A DNA stretch of 30,558 nt, taken from assembly GCA_003537755.1 (NCBI GenBank), contig DPQS01000042.1:17610-48167 (forward strand), given 5' to 3'. The stretch comes from Clostridiales bacterium. GTDB lineage: Bacteria > Bacillota > Clostridia > Christensenellales > CAG-314. Position 1 is the first letter of the stretch. Each line of letters begins with the position of its first letter. Both the position numbers and the translations under genes were made by a program. Positions 10,601-18,600 of the stretch are shown in pieces. The notes under the pieces were generated by a model that ran no database searches, was not told the DNA's origin, and saw nothing but the letters and a program-made list of their open reading frames with translations.

Positions 10601-12484
10601 GTGACATTCGGCGCAGGCGCATTCGCTTACAACACGGAACTCAACTCAATCGACCTGTCGCACGTTTCGGTAATTCCGCAACTGGGCTTCATGGGCTGCA
10701 CCAAGTTGTTCAACGTCAACCTGTCTGCGGCTACGGCAATAGGCAACTATGCGTTTGCCGATTGTACAAACCTGGCTACCGTCACAATGCGTTCCGTCCG
10801 TACAATCGGCGAGGGCGCGTTCGGCGGAAACAACGTCGGCGGTATCGCGGCACGCACGATCAATCTTCCCGAAACGCTGGAAAGCATCGGTATGGGTGCG
10901 TTCATCTCCTGTACCGCCCTCGAAGAAATCAACATTCCTTCCAAGGTGACGGACATTCCTGCCGCAACGTTTGCACTGTGCACAAGCCTTAACAACGTGC
11001 AAATGAGCAACGTCAGGACAATCGGCGACAACGCGTTTAAGGGTTGCACGGCACTTGCCACAATCAACCTTGACAATGTCCAAAGCGTCGGTGAGGAAAG
11101 TTTCCGCGGGACCACGGCACTTGTAAACGTCAGAATGAAATCGATGAAGACCATCGGTCAGGGCGCATTCTATCAATCCAACCTCAGCGGCGGCGTAAAC
11201 GCACCCGTACTCGGCAGGATTGACAGCTACGCGTTCGCTTACTCGGCATTGACGAGCATTACCGCACCGAAGCTTGCCACAATCGGCGAAGGCGCGTTCA
11301 ACGAAGTTACTTCGATTCGCAGTTTCACATTCGGCGACAAACTTGCCAAGGTGGAAAGTTTCGCATTCCTCGGTTGCAGCAAACTTGCAACGTTCAATTA
11401 CACCAAGGACGGCAAGACGGCAACCGACGGCGCAATCAACGATTACGCCAAACTGGTTGACGGCGTGCTGTACACCAGACTTGCCAACGGCTCATGGCAA
11501 CTTACCGCCGTGCCTGCCGCAAAGAACATCGAAACGCTGGTCGTTGCCGAAGGTACCCGTCGCGTAGACGCTTACGCCGGCAACAAAAACACAAACGTCA
11601 CGACAATCGAACTGCCCGTCAGCATGCGCAACATCGGTCAGTACGCGTTTTACGGTTATACGTCGCTGCACACGGTAGTGTTCCGTTCAATCGAAGCACC
11701 GGCACTCGACGACGCATACAACAGCAATGCGAAACTGGTTGAAGGCGACCCCGGCTACGAAATGTGGAACAAGTACTTCAACATGTTCGGTTACTACCTG
11801 TACTACTACAACTTTGTCGACCTTGTCGGTAAGGTTGAACTTATGACCATGGTTGTTCCTGCAAACAGCGGCACAAAGGGCTACGACGCATTGCCGTACC
11901 GTATGTACTTCGGCGAAATTGCCGAACGCGAAGGCGAAGCAATGGAAATCCCGATGCGCGACTTCCTGGATCAGGCAGTGGAAATTGCCGCAATAAAAAC
12001 GGTTACGCTGGGTGACGGTGACCTTATCGACAGCGCAGTGTACAACTACTCTCTCGTAACGCAAAATCCCGTACAGTTCGGTATCTCCGACGCCGAATGG
12101 TACAACTACGTTGACATCGTACTGGAAGCCAAGGAACAACTTACGGCGTTGCGCTACTCCAAGGCGGACGAAGCTACGCGCAAGGTTCAGGCAATGATCG
12201 ACGCATTGCCGTCGGATTTCTCGTTCGATTGCATTGACGAGGTCAAGGCGGTTGCTGCGGCTCTCAAGACGTTGACCGCCGAAGAGAAGTCCGCGCTTAC
12301 GACGGACAGGTACGACAACCTTGTCAACGCTTACACAAACTACGTCAAGACAGTGTCCGACTACGCGGAATTGCTCAAACCGTCTTTGAGCGGTTCCGAC
12401 GAATCCGGACTTAACGCCTCTTTGGCGGGAGTGCTGTTGGCAGCATGTGTGTTGCCCGCACTTAAAAAGCGCAAGGAGGACTGA
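4616..12484 (+). CDS. Giant subtilisin-family (S8) cell-envelope protease with BspA-type leucine-rich repeats
   Basis: This 2622-residue surface protein is built like lactocepin/C5a-peptidase enzymes. It has a lipoprotein-like signal (TVAC, C23) and an I9-like propeptide (about 60-175). The S8 catalytic domain has D227 (VLDSGFD), H330 (HGTHVAG), probable oxyanion N437 and S673 (SGTSMASP). A PA domain lies between His and Ser (about 540-625). A Fn3-like region with the family's IPFLAFYGNW follows near 900, then two Big2-like domains (about 1215-1440). About 30 BspA-type LRR_5 repeats fill roughly 1460-2360. A helical segment leads to a C-terminal hydrophobic stretch and KKRKED (about 2600-2622). 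All catalytic residues are present, so it should be active and cleave proteins outside the cell. An insertion with a DPDNDG calcium-like motif lies between Asp and His. The start uses AGGAGG. Confidence 0.95.
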   Translation: MKKSLITILSVVLLLSLVGTVACQAIPDGVYNGGSDTVKSNPQQLEILDGSLTYTQDQKLSKIKAENLIKNNGYKDSDEVTVIVTLDGSALIDDYLSESYGYGSVAEYAACSIGASKKVAIADSQDALVYNMKSKGLVSEIVGVYSTLLNAVAVRTTYGKIDDLKSLGGVKNVILTDTYNKPQSTSTSGSGSYNAVDNIVDVYEKTGIYKSDSVGYTGKKTAVAVLDSGFDCSHEVFQRALQDGELAITREQIVELLAKSALQNVKDPDNDGKYVYNKDGTIKQEMLPLLNAAKYTSGVTINDLYYSNKIPFVYDYADKDTNVFPYDSEHGTHVAGIIGGNIVDGTQIKDEEPVDFRGVAIDTQLVLMKVFPDLDAGANTADILLALEDAVELGVDAINMSLGSSCGFSREADKVEINDVYDKIKASGISLVTAASNSYSSGFGGDQGNTNFTTNPDSGTVGSPSTYDASLSVASISGVKSNYIVANQATSDKYIFFYNQSNSITGEQNNFVKELVNAGHMNENETKTFGYVTVPGTGSAGSFAMVASKLKGKIAIVKRGDNTFENKAMLAKRYGAIACIIYNNVDGDILMSMGKTEHIPTISISKDDGTVLASKREGTLTICSTNLAGPFMSDFSSWGPTPDLKLKPEITAHGGEIYSSVPNGGYDRLSGTSMASPNLCGIIVLIRDYVKSNAAKFGITETNGKPDPVQVNDAVNQLLMSTATVALNEEGNPYSPRKQGAGLASAKNVVNTNAYLTVNQTAQDGTVTTKTKTKLELGDDPKRSGVYVMEFNVVNVGENPLTYNVNVVGMTESVSTSDNKHVAEKGNLLDGSTTLEVIGGEGSVNNGKVTVSAGKTVTVRATYTLSEADKTMIDMLFKYGMYVEGYVELTAENEVPLNIPFLAFYGNWAEAPLFDKTYYEVESTKHDKSVDEDDKIKADYWATTPYGSYYYNYMIPLGTYLYDVDSNYDEIPASTDHIAVSNILGTVDGISAVYAGLLRNAKEMTFSITDKTTGETVWTETYYNCHKAFSNGGSPVPYYEFIKVKSLKAGLVNNRQYSFRMQGLLDYSDNGLTTNVRNSFGFDFYMDNQAPVIKEATYEKVYDKSANKDRYYVNLTIYDNHYAMSVAPVIFTSSSSYTYLSENPIPVYSDRNSDTTVRIEITDYLDDLYSDTLINNALAFIVDDYALNSNIYLCRLPGTSGEFKFTSNGEADGADKILLSMYAGESVDVTKYLYCSDQTKNIGEDTLDRTYLKHLTWSSSNEEVLKVEGGVIKAIAPGKATVTVKEKLDGASAVLIVNVKTPGEVGRDDDLSDDTVEKLRFTYYDTLFAYSRAAQTSEIGTTGDRRYVAAQSGLSVYPGESVDMHYEFRPWYAESKYADRLVWETDNDEVAKVEKVVHADGTVTGKITALKEGIAQITLKVDGTAFETTVAVTVKSEFVIENRTLVAYKGLGGNVVIPDDEGILYIGSYAFCLYTTDNTIELPDDDYDANKIPASNTSVTSVVVPDGVTEIQKYAFYNCTDLREVAIPDGVKYIREYAFYGCKKLERVVLIDNLAKTGSNVMSEKYRLSPEVPANPATGAERIPAKFVFGSGTTPQSLTGTAVEVIGANAFYNCQKLDNIDLSRVYAIGVKAFDNCKALRKVNLVSLRNTGRGAFQNCSNLFEAVFDENGNTQLANGMFYRSGLTSVDIYSREIIPYGCFSECSKLQTVTIHGDSLGIGSNAFSQCKNLTEVILEGKVDVIGQQAFYNDTSLSEFTLPDGKVSIGDHAFYRSGLTTLVLQGNTEFDTVAGTAFRKSKLASFDVSGSNLYAVDANGFLTTKDGSTIVFAPVATSGVLTIPASVTKIANSAFSGTAVTEVTFEGKVAVGDYAFYNCPNLTKVTFAAENGTTIGKYAFAYSLESDAVTSETKNESVSKLATVINLQSAVKVGDYAFAYTVIDSDNSPIATADGAEYGEGVFFNVSTLKQVTLGADSSYGVGVFQRAKALKTVIMPDTDVTFGAGAFAYNTELNSIDLSHVSVIPQLGFMGCTKLFNVNLSAATAIGNYAFADCTNLATVTMRSVRTIGEGAFGGNNVGGIAARTINLPETLESIGMGAFISCTALEEINIPSKVTDIPAATFALCTSLNNVQMSNVRTIGDNAFKGCTALATINLDNVQSVGEESFRGTTALVNVRMKSMKTIGQGAFYQSNLSGGVNAPVLGRIDSYAFAYSALTSITAPKLATIGEGAFNEVTSIRSFTFGDKLAKVESFAFLGCSKLATFNYTKDGKTATDGAINDYAKLVDGVLYTRLANGSWQLTAVPAAKNIETLVVAEGTRRVDAYAGNKNTNVTTIELPVSMRNIGQYAFYGYTSLHTVVFRSIEAPALDDAYNSNAKLVEGDPGYEMWNKYFNMFGYYLYYYNFVDLVGKVELMTMVVPANSGTKGYDALPYRMYFGEIAEREGEAMEIPMRDFLDQAVEIAAIKTVTLGDGDLIDSAVYNYSLVTQNPVQFGISDAEWYNYVDIVLEAKEQLTALRYSKADEATRKVQAMIDALPSDFSFDCIDEVKAVAAALKTLTAEEKSALTTDRYDNLVNAYTNYVKTVSDYAELLKPSLSGSDESGLNASLAGVLLAACVLPALKKRKED
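8995..11692 (+). repeat. Array of about 30 BspA-type leucine-rich repeats within the protease gene
   Basis: Consecutive units of about 21-24 residues follow the pattern V-x-x-I-G-x-x-A-F-x-x-C-x-x-L-x-x-V-x-x-P, the signature of the LRR_5/BspA family (examples IGDNAFKGCTALATINL, IGSNAFSQCKNLTEVIL). I counted about 30 to 32, some with insertions of 10-25 residues. At the DNA level the units have diverged, so this is an old array rather than a recent slippage product. In relatives such repeats bind host or partner proteins; here they would place the protease on a substrate or surface, which is inference. Confidence 0.88.
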
Positions 12485-12491
12485 GGAAAGT

Positions 12492-13031
12492 ATGAAATTA
12501 CGTAAAATTTTTGCCGTGGCAATGCTTGCGTTGTCGCTGGCGGCGGTGCTGTGCGCCTGCTCGGACAATTCCGTGGCAGGCCGCATGAAAGCCATCGAGG
12601 ACTCCGTAAAGCAGGTAAATGTGTACACGGCGGAATTGACCATCACCGACGGCAGCACCAAAGTGTACGGCTACAAGGCAGTGTCCACCAGAAACGAACA
12701 GGGTTACGCGGTGGAAATCACCGAAGGTCGCTTCAACAGTTCGTTCGAGTACGAAGAAAACGTTTCCGAACGTTCCGTGACGGAAATCGCCGCGCCATTG
12801 AAGTTTACCGAAGACGACTTTACGGTGTTTGCCGTAAACAACGGCACTGTCAACGCATTGGTAGGCAAGGCTAAACTCGCAAGCGTAATCAACGTTTCGT
12901 CCGAGGCACCTCTCGGCGACGCGAGAATTACGATTAACTTCGACAAAGACAAGGTGACCAACATTACGGTGACTTACCACGCCGAAACCTCCGGTCAGGA
13001 CGTATCTTACGTTTATACATTCGGGTATTGA
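12492..13031 (+). CDS. Small lipoprotein of unknown function
   Basis: This 179-residue protein begins with a canonical lipoprotein signal, lipobox LCAC with C23 as the expected lipidated residue. The mature part is a single beta-rich domain: a short helix (AGRMKAIEDSVKQV) followed by alternating strands to the C-terminus, ending in a tyrosine-rich strand. The pattern recalls LolA/LppX-like folds, but that is a guess from strand periodicity only. AAGGAGGA (12473-12480) and GAGGAAAG just upstream support the ATG at 12492, 7 bp after the protease stop; the in-frame ATG further upstream lies inside the protease gene. It is probably co-translated with the protease, and may help it or share its substrate. 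The family is not recognised. Confidence 0.85.
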   Translation: MKLRKIFAVAMLALSLAAVLCACSDNSVAGRMKAIEDSVKQVNVYTAELTITDGSTKVYGYKAVSTRNEQGYAVEITEGRFNSSFEYEENVSERSVTEIAAPLKFTEDDFTVFAVNNGTVNALVGKAKLASVINVSSEAPLGDARITINFDKDKVTNITVTYHAETSGQDVSYVYTFGY

Positions 13032-13045
13032 CAGGGGGAAAGAAA

Positions 13046-15514
13046 ATGAAGAGATTATTATCACTGTTACTTGCCTGCATGATGATGTTTTCCTTTGTGG
13101 CGTTTGCCGCATGTCAGGACAACAACACCGAGGACAAACAACTGGCAATTCCGCAAAACGTTGCCGTTGACAAAAACGGCGTCGTTTCGTGGAATGCGGT
13201 TGCAAATGCGCAAGGCTACGTGCTTGTCCTCAACGGACAACGTCAGCAAAACACCGTCACTGCAACAACTTACCAACTGGCAACGCTCAACAAGGACGTT
13301 ACGATTGCAGTAATAGCAGTCGCGGACGGCTACAAGGAATCTGCCGCTTCGGCAGAGGTCAAGTACACTGCAAGTACCGGGCCGATTGTCAAGCCGACAA
13401 AAGTCGCCGTCAGCGGCTCGTCGGAAGTACGTGCCGGCAAGACTACCAAACTTGACGCATATGTCGAGGGCAGCACGCAGGGCGTTACATTCAGCGTGGA
13501 AAGCGGTGCGGAGTACGTGTCTGTGGATCAGACAGGTCTTGTTTCCGCCAAAATCGACGTCAGCGGCGACAAGACGGCTGTAATCAAAGTTACCAGCATC
13601 GAGGACCCGTCGCTCAGCACGACCAAGGTGCTTAACGTGCTTGCGCGCACGGTGCTTACGCAGGAAATGCTCAACCGTTTCAACGGCAAAAGCAAAATCG
13701 GCTTCGACGGCTTTTTGACAATCAACTACTACACCTACGGCGAACCTCGTCGCCACGCAGGTACCACGACGATGTCGCTGCACACGTCGCTTGACGGCGA
13801 ACACTGGTATGCAGAGTACGAAAACGGCAGCGCGGGTATCACCGGCGAATTGTTTTATTCCAAGTATCACGACGCTTCGGACGGCATTGACTACGCTTAT
13901 CAGGACAGCCTCAGTTTTCTCAACGTCGCCGAGCAGACACCTCTTGTGGACAGATCCAACAACCGCACGACGTGGGAAGACGCAGGACTGTACAACAACC
14001 TTGACGGACTCAAACTTTCCGACTTCGCCTTCGACGAAGATTTGTGGCGTTGGAAGTACGTCGGTACAAATCAGAAGATTACCGCGCGTATTGTAGCTTC
14101 CGCAGACCCGTACAACTTCGCAGCCGAGGACGGACTTCCATTCTCGCTTCTTGTAGACGACGGCGAAATCGTAGGCTTGTACATCAAGGGCAACGACGAC
14201 CACACCGTCAGCACCAACTACATTGCGGTGCAGGAAGTGTTTGTGGCGGTCAACACCGACGACACCGTTACGGTGCCAAGTATCAGAACGTTTGAACACA
14301 AAAGTTTCCACGACGAACTTGCCGCGGCAATAAACAACATGCACAACCTCAAGGCGTACACGTTGGATTTCCTGCAGGCGGCTCAGATGAACGGATCCAA
14401 TTCTACGCAACTTACAGGTTTCTACGAAATCATCAACGACACCGATTGCTTCTTCCGCGATTACGTGCCGGAAACGGACGACAGCGGCAACATTGTCCGC
14501 AACACGGAAGAAACGGCGGTGTACGGCTTCCGCAAGATAAACGACAATCTGTACAACACCTACAACTATCGTGCGGACAGCATTTACGACATCGATCCCG
14601 ACAAGTTTGACGCAATAGACACAAGCACAAGGTCGCTTCGCGCCGACCGCGCTTATACCGGCAGTTTCGACAAGGCTAAGCCGACGTTCGGATTTGCCGC
14701 GGAACTGTTTACCGTGTGCGAAGAAGTGACGGAAGAAAACGCCGACACTCACGAAGAGACGACCTTCAAACGCTATTTTGTGGACGAATCGATGACCAGC
14801 GTGGCTTCCACGTTGTATTTAGGTATCGGCAACGACATCGCGCTGTACGGTATGTTTGCAAGTACCGGCGTGTTCGGCAACTACAAACCCACCTATGTGG
14901 AAGTGAAGTACATCGGCGGCAAACCGTACATTACGGGTGCAGGCTTTTACTACTATCTCGGCAGCGTGTACGGTATCGTGCAACTGACCTACGACAACTT
15001 TGTGGAAGAAGGCGGCGCACTTACCGAAGAAACCACCGTCCCCGAACAGCAGGCTGCCCGCATTGCGGCAATCCCTGCACGCAACGTACCTGCGGACTGG
15101 AGTCAGGTCAACGTAATCTGCAAGCGCAAGGACAGTATCACGCAAAAGGAAACCGATTACCCGACGCGCGCAAAGCAGTACTTCGAATCCATCGCCACGG
15201 GTCTCAGCGACAAGGTGCCTTTCTTCGGAAGCGAAGATTGCATCGGCGACACATTCGGTTTTGCTCTCGACACCGTGGCTAAACGCGGCGGCATGAGTTA
15301 CATGACCAAGTGCGTCAGCATTTACTACGACGTGCCGCTGGACGTCAACTACACAATCGATTCTTCGCTGACAAAAATCAAGGCATTGCTTGCAAAGAAA
15401 GGATTTACGACAAACACCTACGGCGAGTACGTAAGTACCGACGGAAAGGTTGTCATCAAGGTTACCGACGAAGGAATGGACCTCATTATCTACGTCTGGT
15501 ACATCGGCGAGTAA
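13046..15514 (+). CDS. Large lipoprotein with Fn3-like and Big2-like domains (paralogue A)
   Basis: This 822-residue predicted lipoprotein has signal FAAC (C23). A Fn3-like domain (about 34-112) begins PQNVAVDKNGVVSWNAV, and a Big2-like domain (about 118-205) follows. The rest is a large beta-rich body with two halves: one starting near 208 (LNRFNGKSKIGFDGF), with a landmark WEDAGLYNN at about 310 and aromatic-rich LWRWKYVG after it, and a second starting near 424 (ELAAAINNMHNLKAYTL). The body has clear counterparts in the next gene. No catalytic motif was seen. AGGGGG at 13032-13037 supports the ATG at 13046; a TTG at 13028 overlapping the previous stop is an inferior alternative. It lies 14 bp after the small lipoprotein, so it is part of the operon. 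Function unknown; a surface binding protein is likely. Confidence 0.9.
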   Translation: MKRLLSLLLACMMMFSFVAFAACQDNNTEDKQLAIPQNVAVDKNGVVSWNAVANAQGYVLVLNGQRQQNTVTATTYQLATLNKDVTIAVIAVADGYKESAASAEVKYTASTGPIVKPTKVAVSGSSEVRAGKTTKLDAYVEGSTQGVTFSVESGAEYVSVDQTGLVSAKIDVSGDKTAVIKVTSIEDPSLSTTKVLNVLARTVLTQEMLNRFNGKSKIGFDGFLTINYYTYGEPRRHAGTTTMSLHTSLDGEHWYAEYENGSAGITGELFYSKYHDASDGIDYAYQDSLSFLNVAEQTPLVDRSNNRTTWEDAGLYNNLDGLKLSDFAFDEDLWRWKYVGTNQKITARIVASADPYNFAAEDGLPFSLLVDDGEIVGLYIKGNDDHTVSTNYIAVQEVFVAVNTDDTVTVPSIRTFEHKSFHDELAAAINNMHNLKAYTLDFLQAAQMNGSNSTQLTGFYEIINDTDCFFRDYVPETDDSGNIVRNTEETAVYGFRKINDNLYNTYNYRADSIYDIDPDKFDAIDTSTRSLRADRAYTGSFDKAKPTFGFAAELFTVCEEVTEENADTHEETTFKRYFVDESMTSVASTLYLGIGNDIALYGMFASTGVFGNYKPTYVEVKYIGGKPYITGAGFYYYLGSVYGIVQLTYDNFVEEGGALTEETTVPEQQAARIAAIPARNVPADWSQVNVICKRKDSITQKETDYPTRAKQYFESIATGLSDKVPFFGSEDCIGDTFGFALDTVAKRGGMSYMTKCVSIYYDVPLDVNYTIDSSLTKIKALLAKKGFTTNTYGEYVSTDGKVVIKVTDEGMDLIIYVWYIGE

Positions 15515-15659
15515 CCGCAACAAAGGCATTCGTTCTGCCAAAGGCATTGTGCATTTGGCAGAACCTGCAACATAAGGGCGTTTGCCCGACACAAAAGCGA
15601 TTACGTTTCAGTTGCGTTTTAAGCGGCGCACGAGAAACGTTCTCTCACGGAGGTAAAGT
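15515..15659 (+). promoter_or_regulatory. Intergenic hairpin element without U-tract
   Basis: GTTCTGCCAAA (15532-15542) is perfectly complementary to TTTGGCAGAAC (15554-15564), an 11-bp stem that can continue as GCA/TGC around a TTG loop. A second hairpin GGGCG-TTT-GCCC follows, and GAGAA/TTCTC (15632-15644) lies just before the Shine-Dalgarno GGAGG (15649-15653). There is no U run, so termination by this hairpin alone is unlikely. AAAGGCATT occurs twice within it as a direct repeat. A role in mRNA processing or stability between the two paralogous lipoprotein genes is the simplest reading. Confidence 0.5.
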
Positions 15660-18600
15660 ATGAAATTAAACAGCAAAACGCGTATCGCCCTGCTGTTGGT
15701 GCTGACAATGATGGTGTTTGTCAGCGTTGCGCTTGTCGCATGCCAACAGAACGCCGGCGAAATCAAGGTCGGTATCCCCGAAGGTATCTACAAACTTGGC
15801 AACAAAATAAGTCTTGTCGCCCTTGCAACGGACGGCAGCAATTGCGCGCTTAAAGTAGACGCAAAGTATGCCGACCTGCTTAAAATCGACGGAATGACAA
15901 TTACCGTTATCGGCGACGTTGACGAACCGACGGACGTGACGGTAGTCGTTTACGCAATCGGCAACGAAAAACTGTACACCGAAGTTACGTTGCACCTTGT
16001 TCCCGCAACGGACGGCGCAATCCGCATTACGTCCAAAAGCGGCTACGTGGTGGACATCGGTAAACCGCTGGAACTTGCAGTAACGCCGGAAAACGGCAAC
16101 TACGTGGTAACTTATTCCACGGACGGCGGCGAAACCTTCCTTGCAAACTGCGACTACCTGTCTTACAGTCCTCGCACAAAGATGCTGTCGCTTGTTACGT
16201 CGCCATTGCAGGACACGACGGTAATTGTCAAGTTTGCCGACAAGACGAACAGCGCCGTGTTCGGCACAAAGGAATTTGTAGTCAAGGGACTTGTCAGCGT
16301 TAATTTGTCTCTGGACAAGACAAGCCTGCAAAAGGCAACCGAAGCTAATCCCGACGCCGACGAAGCCAAACTTACCGCATGGGCAACCGGCGGTGCGGAA
16401 CTGGTGTTTGCCACAAGCAGCGACCTCATCGAAGTCGTAGAAGAAGGCGAGGGGTACATCGTCAGACTTGTAGGCGACGTTCGTTTCGACACGACGGCTA
16501 CGATTACGGCTTCTCTGAAAGACAACGCAAACATCAGCAAAACAATTTCCGTAAGACTGCTGCAGACACGCGGCAATCAGGAACCCGTTGAAGGTAAAAA
16601 CGGTATCAAATTGACCAAGGAAAATCTTGGCGAAATCAGCAACGCAAGCATCACCTCTACGGGCGTTCTCAGCGACATCACGCTGACGGTAAGCAACGGC
16701 AGAGAGGACAAAAACTCCTACGAAATGCTGGTAAAAATGGCTCAGGACAGATGGTACGGCGCATGGAACATCATGGGTAAAAAACTTGTTACCAGCGACA
16801 CTTACGTCAAGTCCGCAACCACGGTCAACGCCAGGGACGAAAGCGGCAACATCGTTGCCAAAAACGTGATGGACAGACTGTACATCAACTCTCAGAATCA
16901 ACTTGCAAGCAAAACGGTCAAGAATTCCGCCAGCGTACCCACCCTGTGGGAAAATCAGCACCTGTGGAATCACCTTACCACAAGTTACCTGACCGTTGAC
17001 GACTTCAACTTTGACGAGGAAGTAGACGCCGCGGCTCTGGGGTACGTTTCCCGCGGAACAAGCAACACGTCAATGTCGGCGTTCAAGTACCGTTTCGACG
17101 CTACGGACGAACAGACTGCTTATCTGTTTGCTTACATCAAACAATCTCTTACTCCGCTTGCCGGCGGCGATGACGCAATCGAAGACTTGTGGGTAATCGT
17201 CGACAGTGAAGGCGTACTGGGTATTTACGCAAAGACATATGTCGAAAGTTACTGGGGAACGGAAGACAACACGCCCGTACAGGGTAGCGAACCCGTCAGC
17301 AAGAGTTGGTCCACAATCATGCTGACATTGTCCGACATAGGCACGACTACCGTTGCCGACCCCGCTCCGTACACCGTAGGCACACGCGACGTATACACGA
17401 TTCTCGAAAAGTCCCTTTCCTACATGAAGGACAGCAAGAGTTACAAATTTATGGCGGTTGACACCGCAACACGTGCGCCCACGGTAAACGAGGACGACTA
17501 CAACGTAAGTGGTGGCGTGGATTCCGGCTCGACGGGCAGTGGCAGCAGTTCCGGCAGCGCAACCCACAGCGGCAAATTCTACGACCACGTTGACTCGGTC
17601 GGTCTCAACGGACAGGCCGCAACAGGTACAATGGGTTACGTTGTAGCCAATACGGCAAACCCGTTTGTATTGTTTGAGCAGGTAGGTAAATACGAATCCT
17701 CAATGGACGACAACATTTACCACTTCACCTACACCGGTTACAAAGGATTTACCGACGGCAGCGGTGCGGCTTACTACGAAGAGTTTGCTTACAATTCCAA
17801 GATTGACGGATTTGCCGGCACTCGTATTGTTAATGCCGACATCTCGACGGTGTTGCCTTTGTTCAACTTCAGCACGGCTTTGTTCAAGTACGATTCGATG
17901 AAGATGGACGGCGACAGAGAAGTTCATACATTCAGCCTTATCGACCCGACGCTTACCTACGACGTTGTTCAACAGATGAGCATCGACAAGCAACGCAACA
18001 GCGCAAGCAGCAGTGCGGAAAACACCGTTCAGATAAGCGTGGCATACGACACAAGTAAGGAAGAAAGCGATCCTTCGGCTTACACAATCGTAAGCACAAG
18101 TTACCCCTACAGTTTCGCAGGCGGCACATACGCAGGTTACATCACCACCTACTACTACGGCATCGGCACGACTACCATTACCGAAAACGAAGTGTTTGGC
18201 AACAAGTATCAGCAAAGAGTGCTTCCCACAAGTTGGGCGGAAGTTGCGCACAAGGGTTACTACTACTATCTGCACACTTCCGAAGTCAAGGCTTACCCCG
18301 GCATGTACGACAAAGAAACGGGCAAGTACATCGAAGGCGGCGACCAGAAGTTGACCAACAGCAACATGGACACCGTATTTACCGATGTGTTCAAGGACAA
18401 CTACAAGTATCTGCCCGGTCCGCAGTTCTTCCTCGAGCTGTTTAACGACAGACTCAGCGGACCATGGTACGATTACACAAGCACAGGCAAGGACTCCGCA
18501 GGCAACTACACCTACACCGAAGAAGTAAGCATCACCGTGCAGGTGGATAACGTTGACGAAAACAAGGTTCTTTCCAACGAGGAATACGTAAACTGCATCA

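Noticed and set aside
12447..12491. Upstream ATG for the 179-residue lipoprotein.
   Set aside because: It overlaps the end of the protease gene, and the ATG at 12492 has the ribosome binding site and directly begins the signal peptide.
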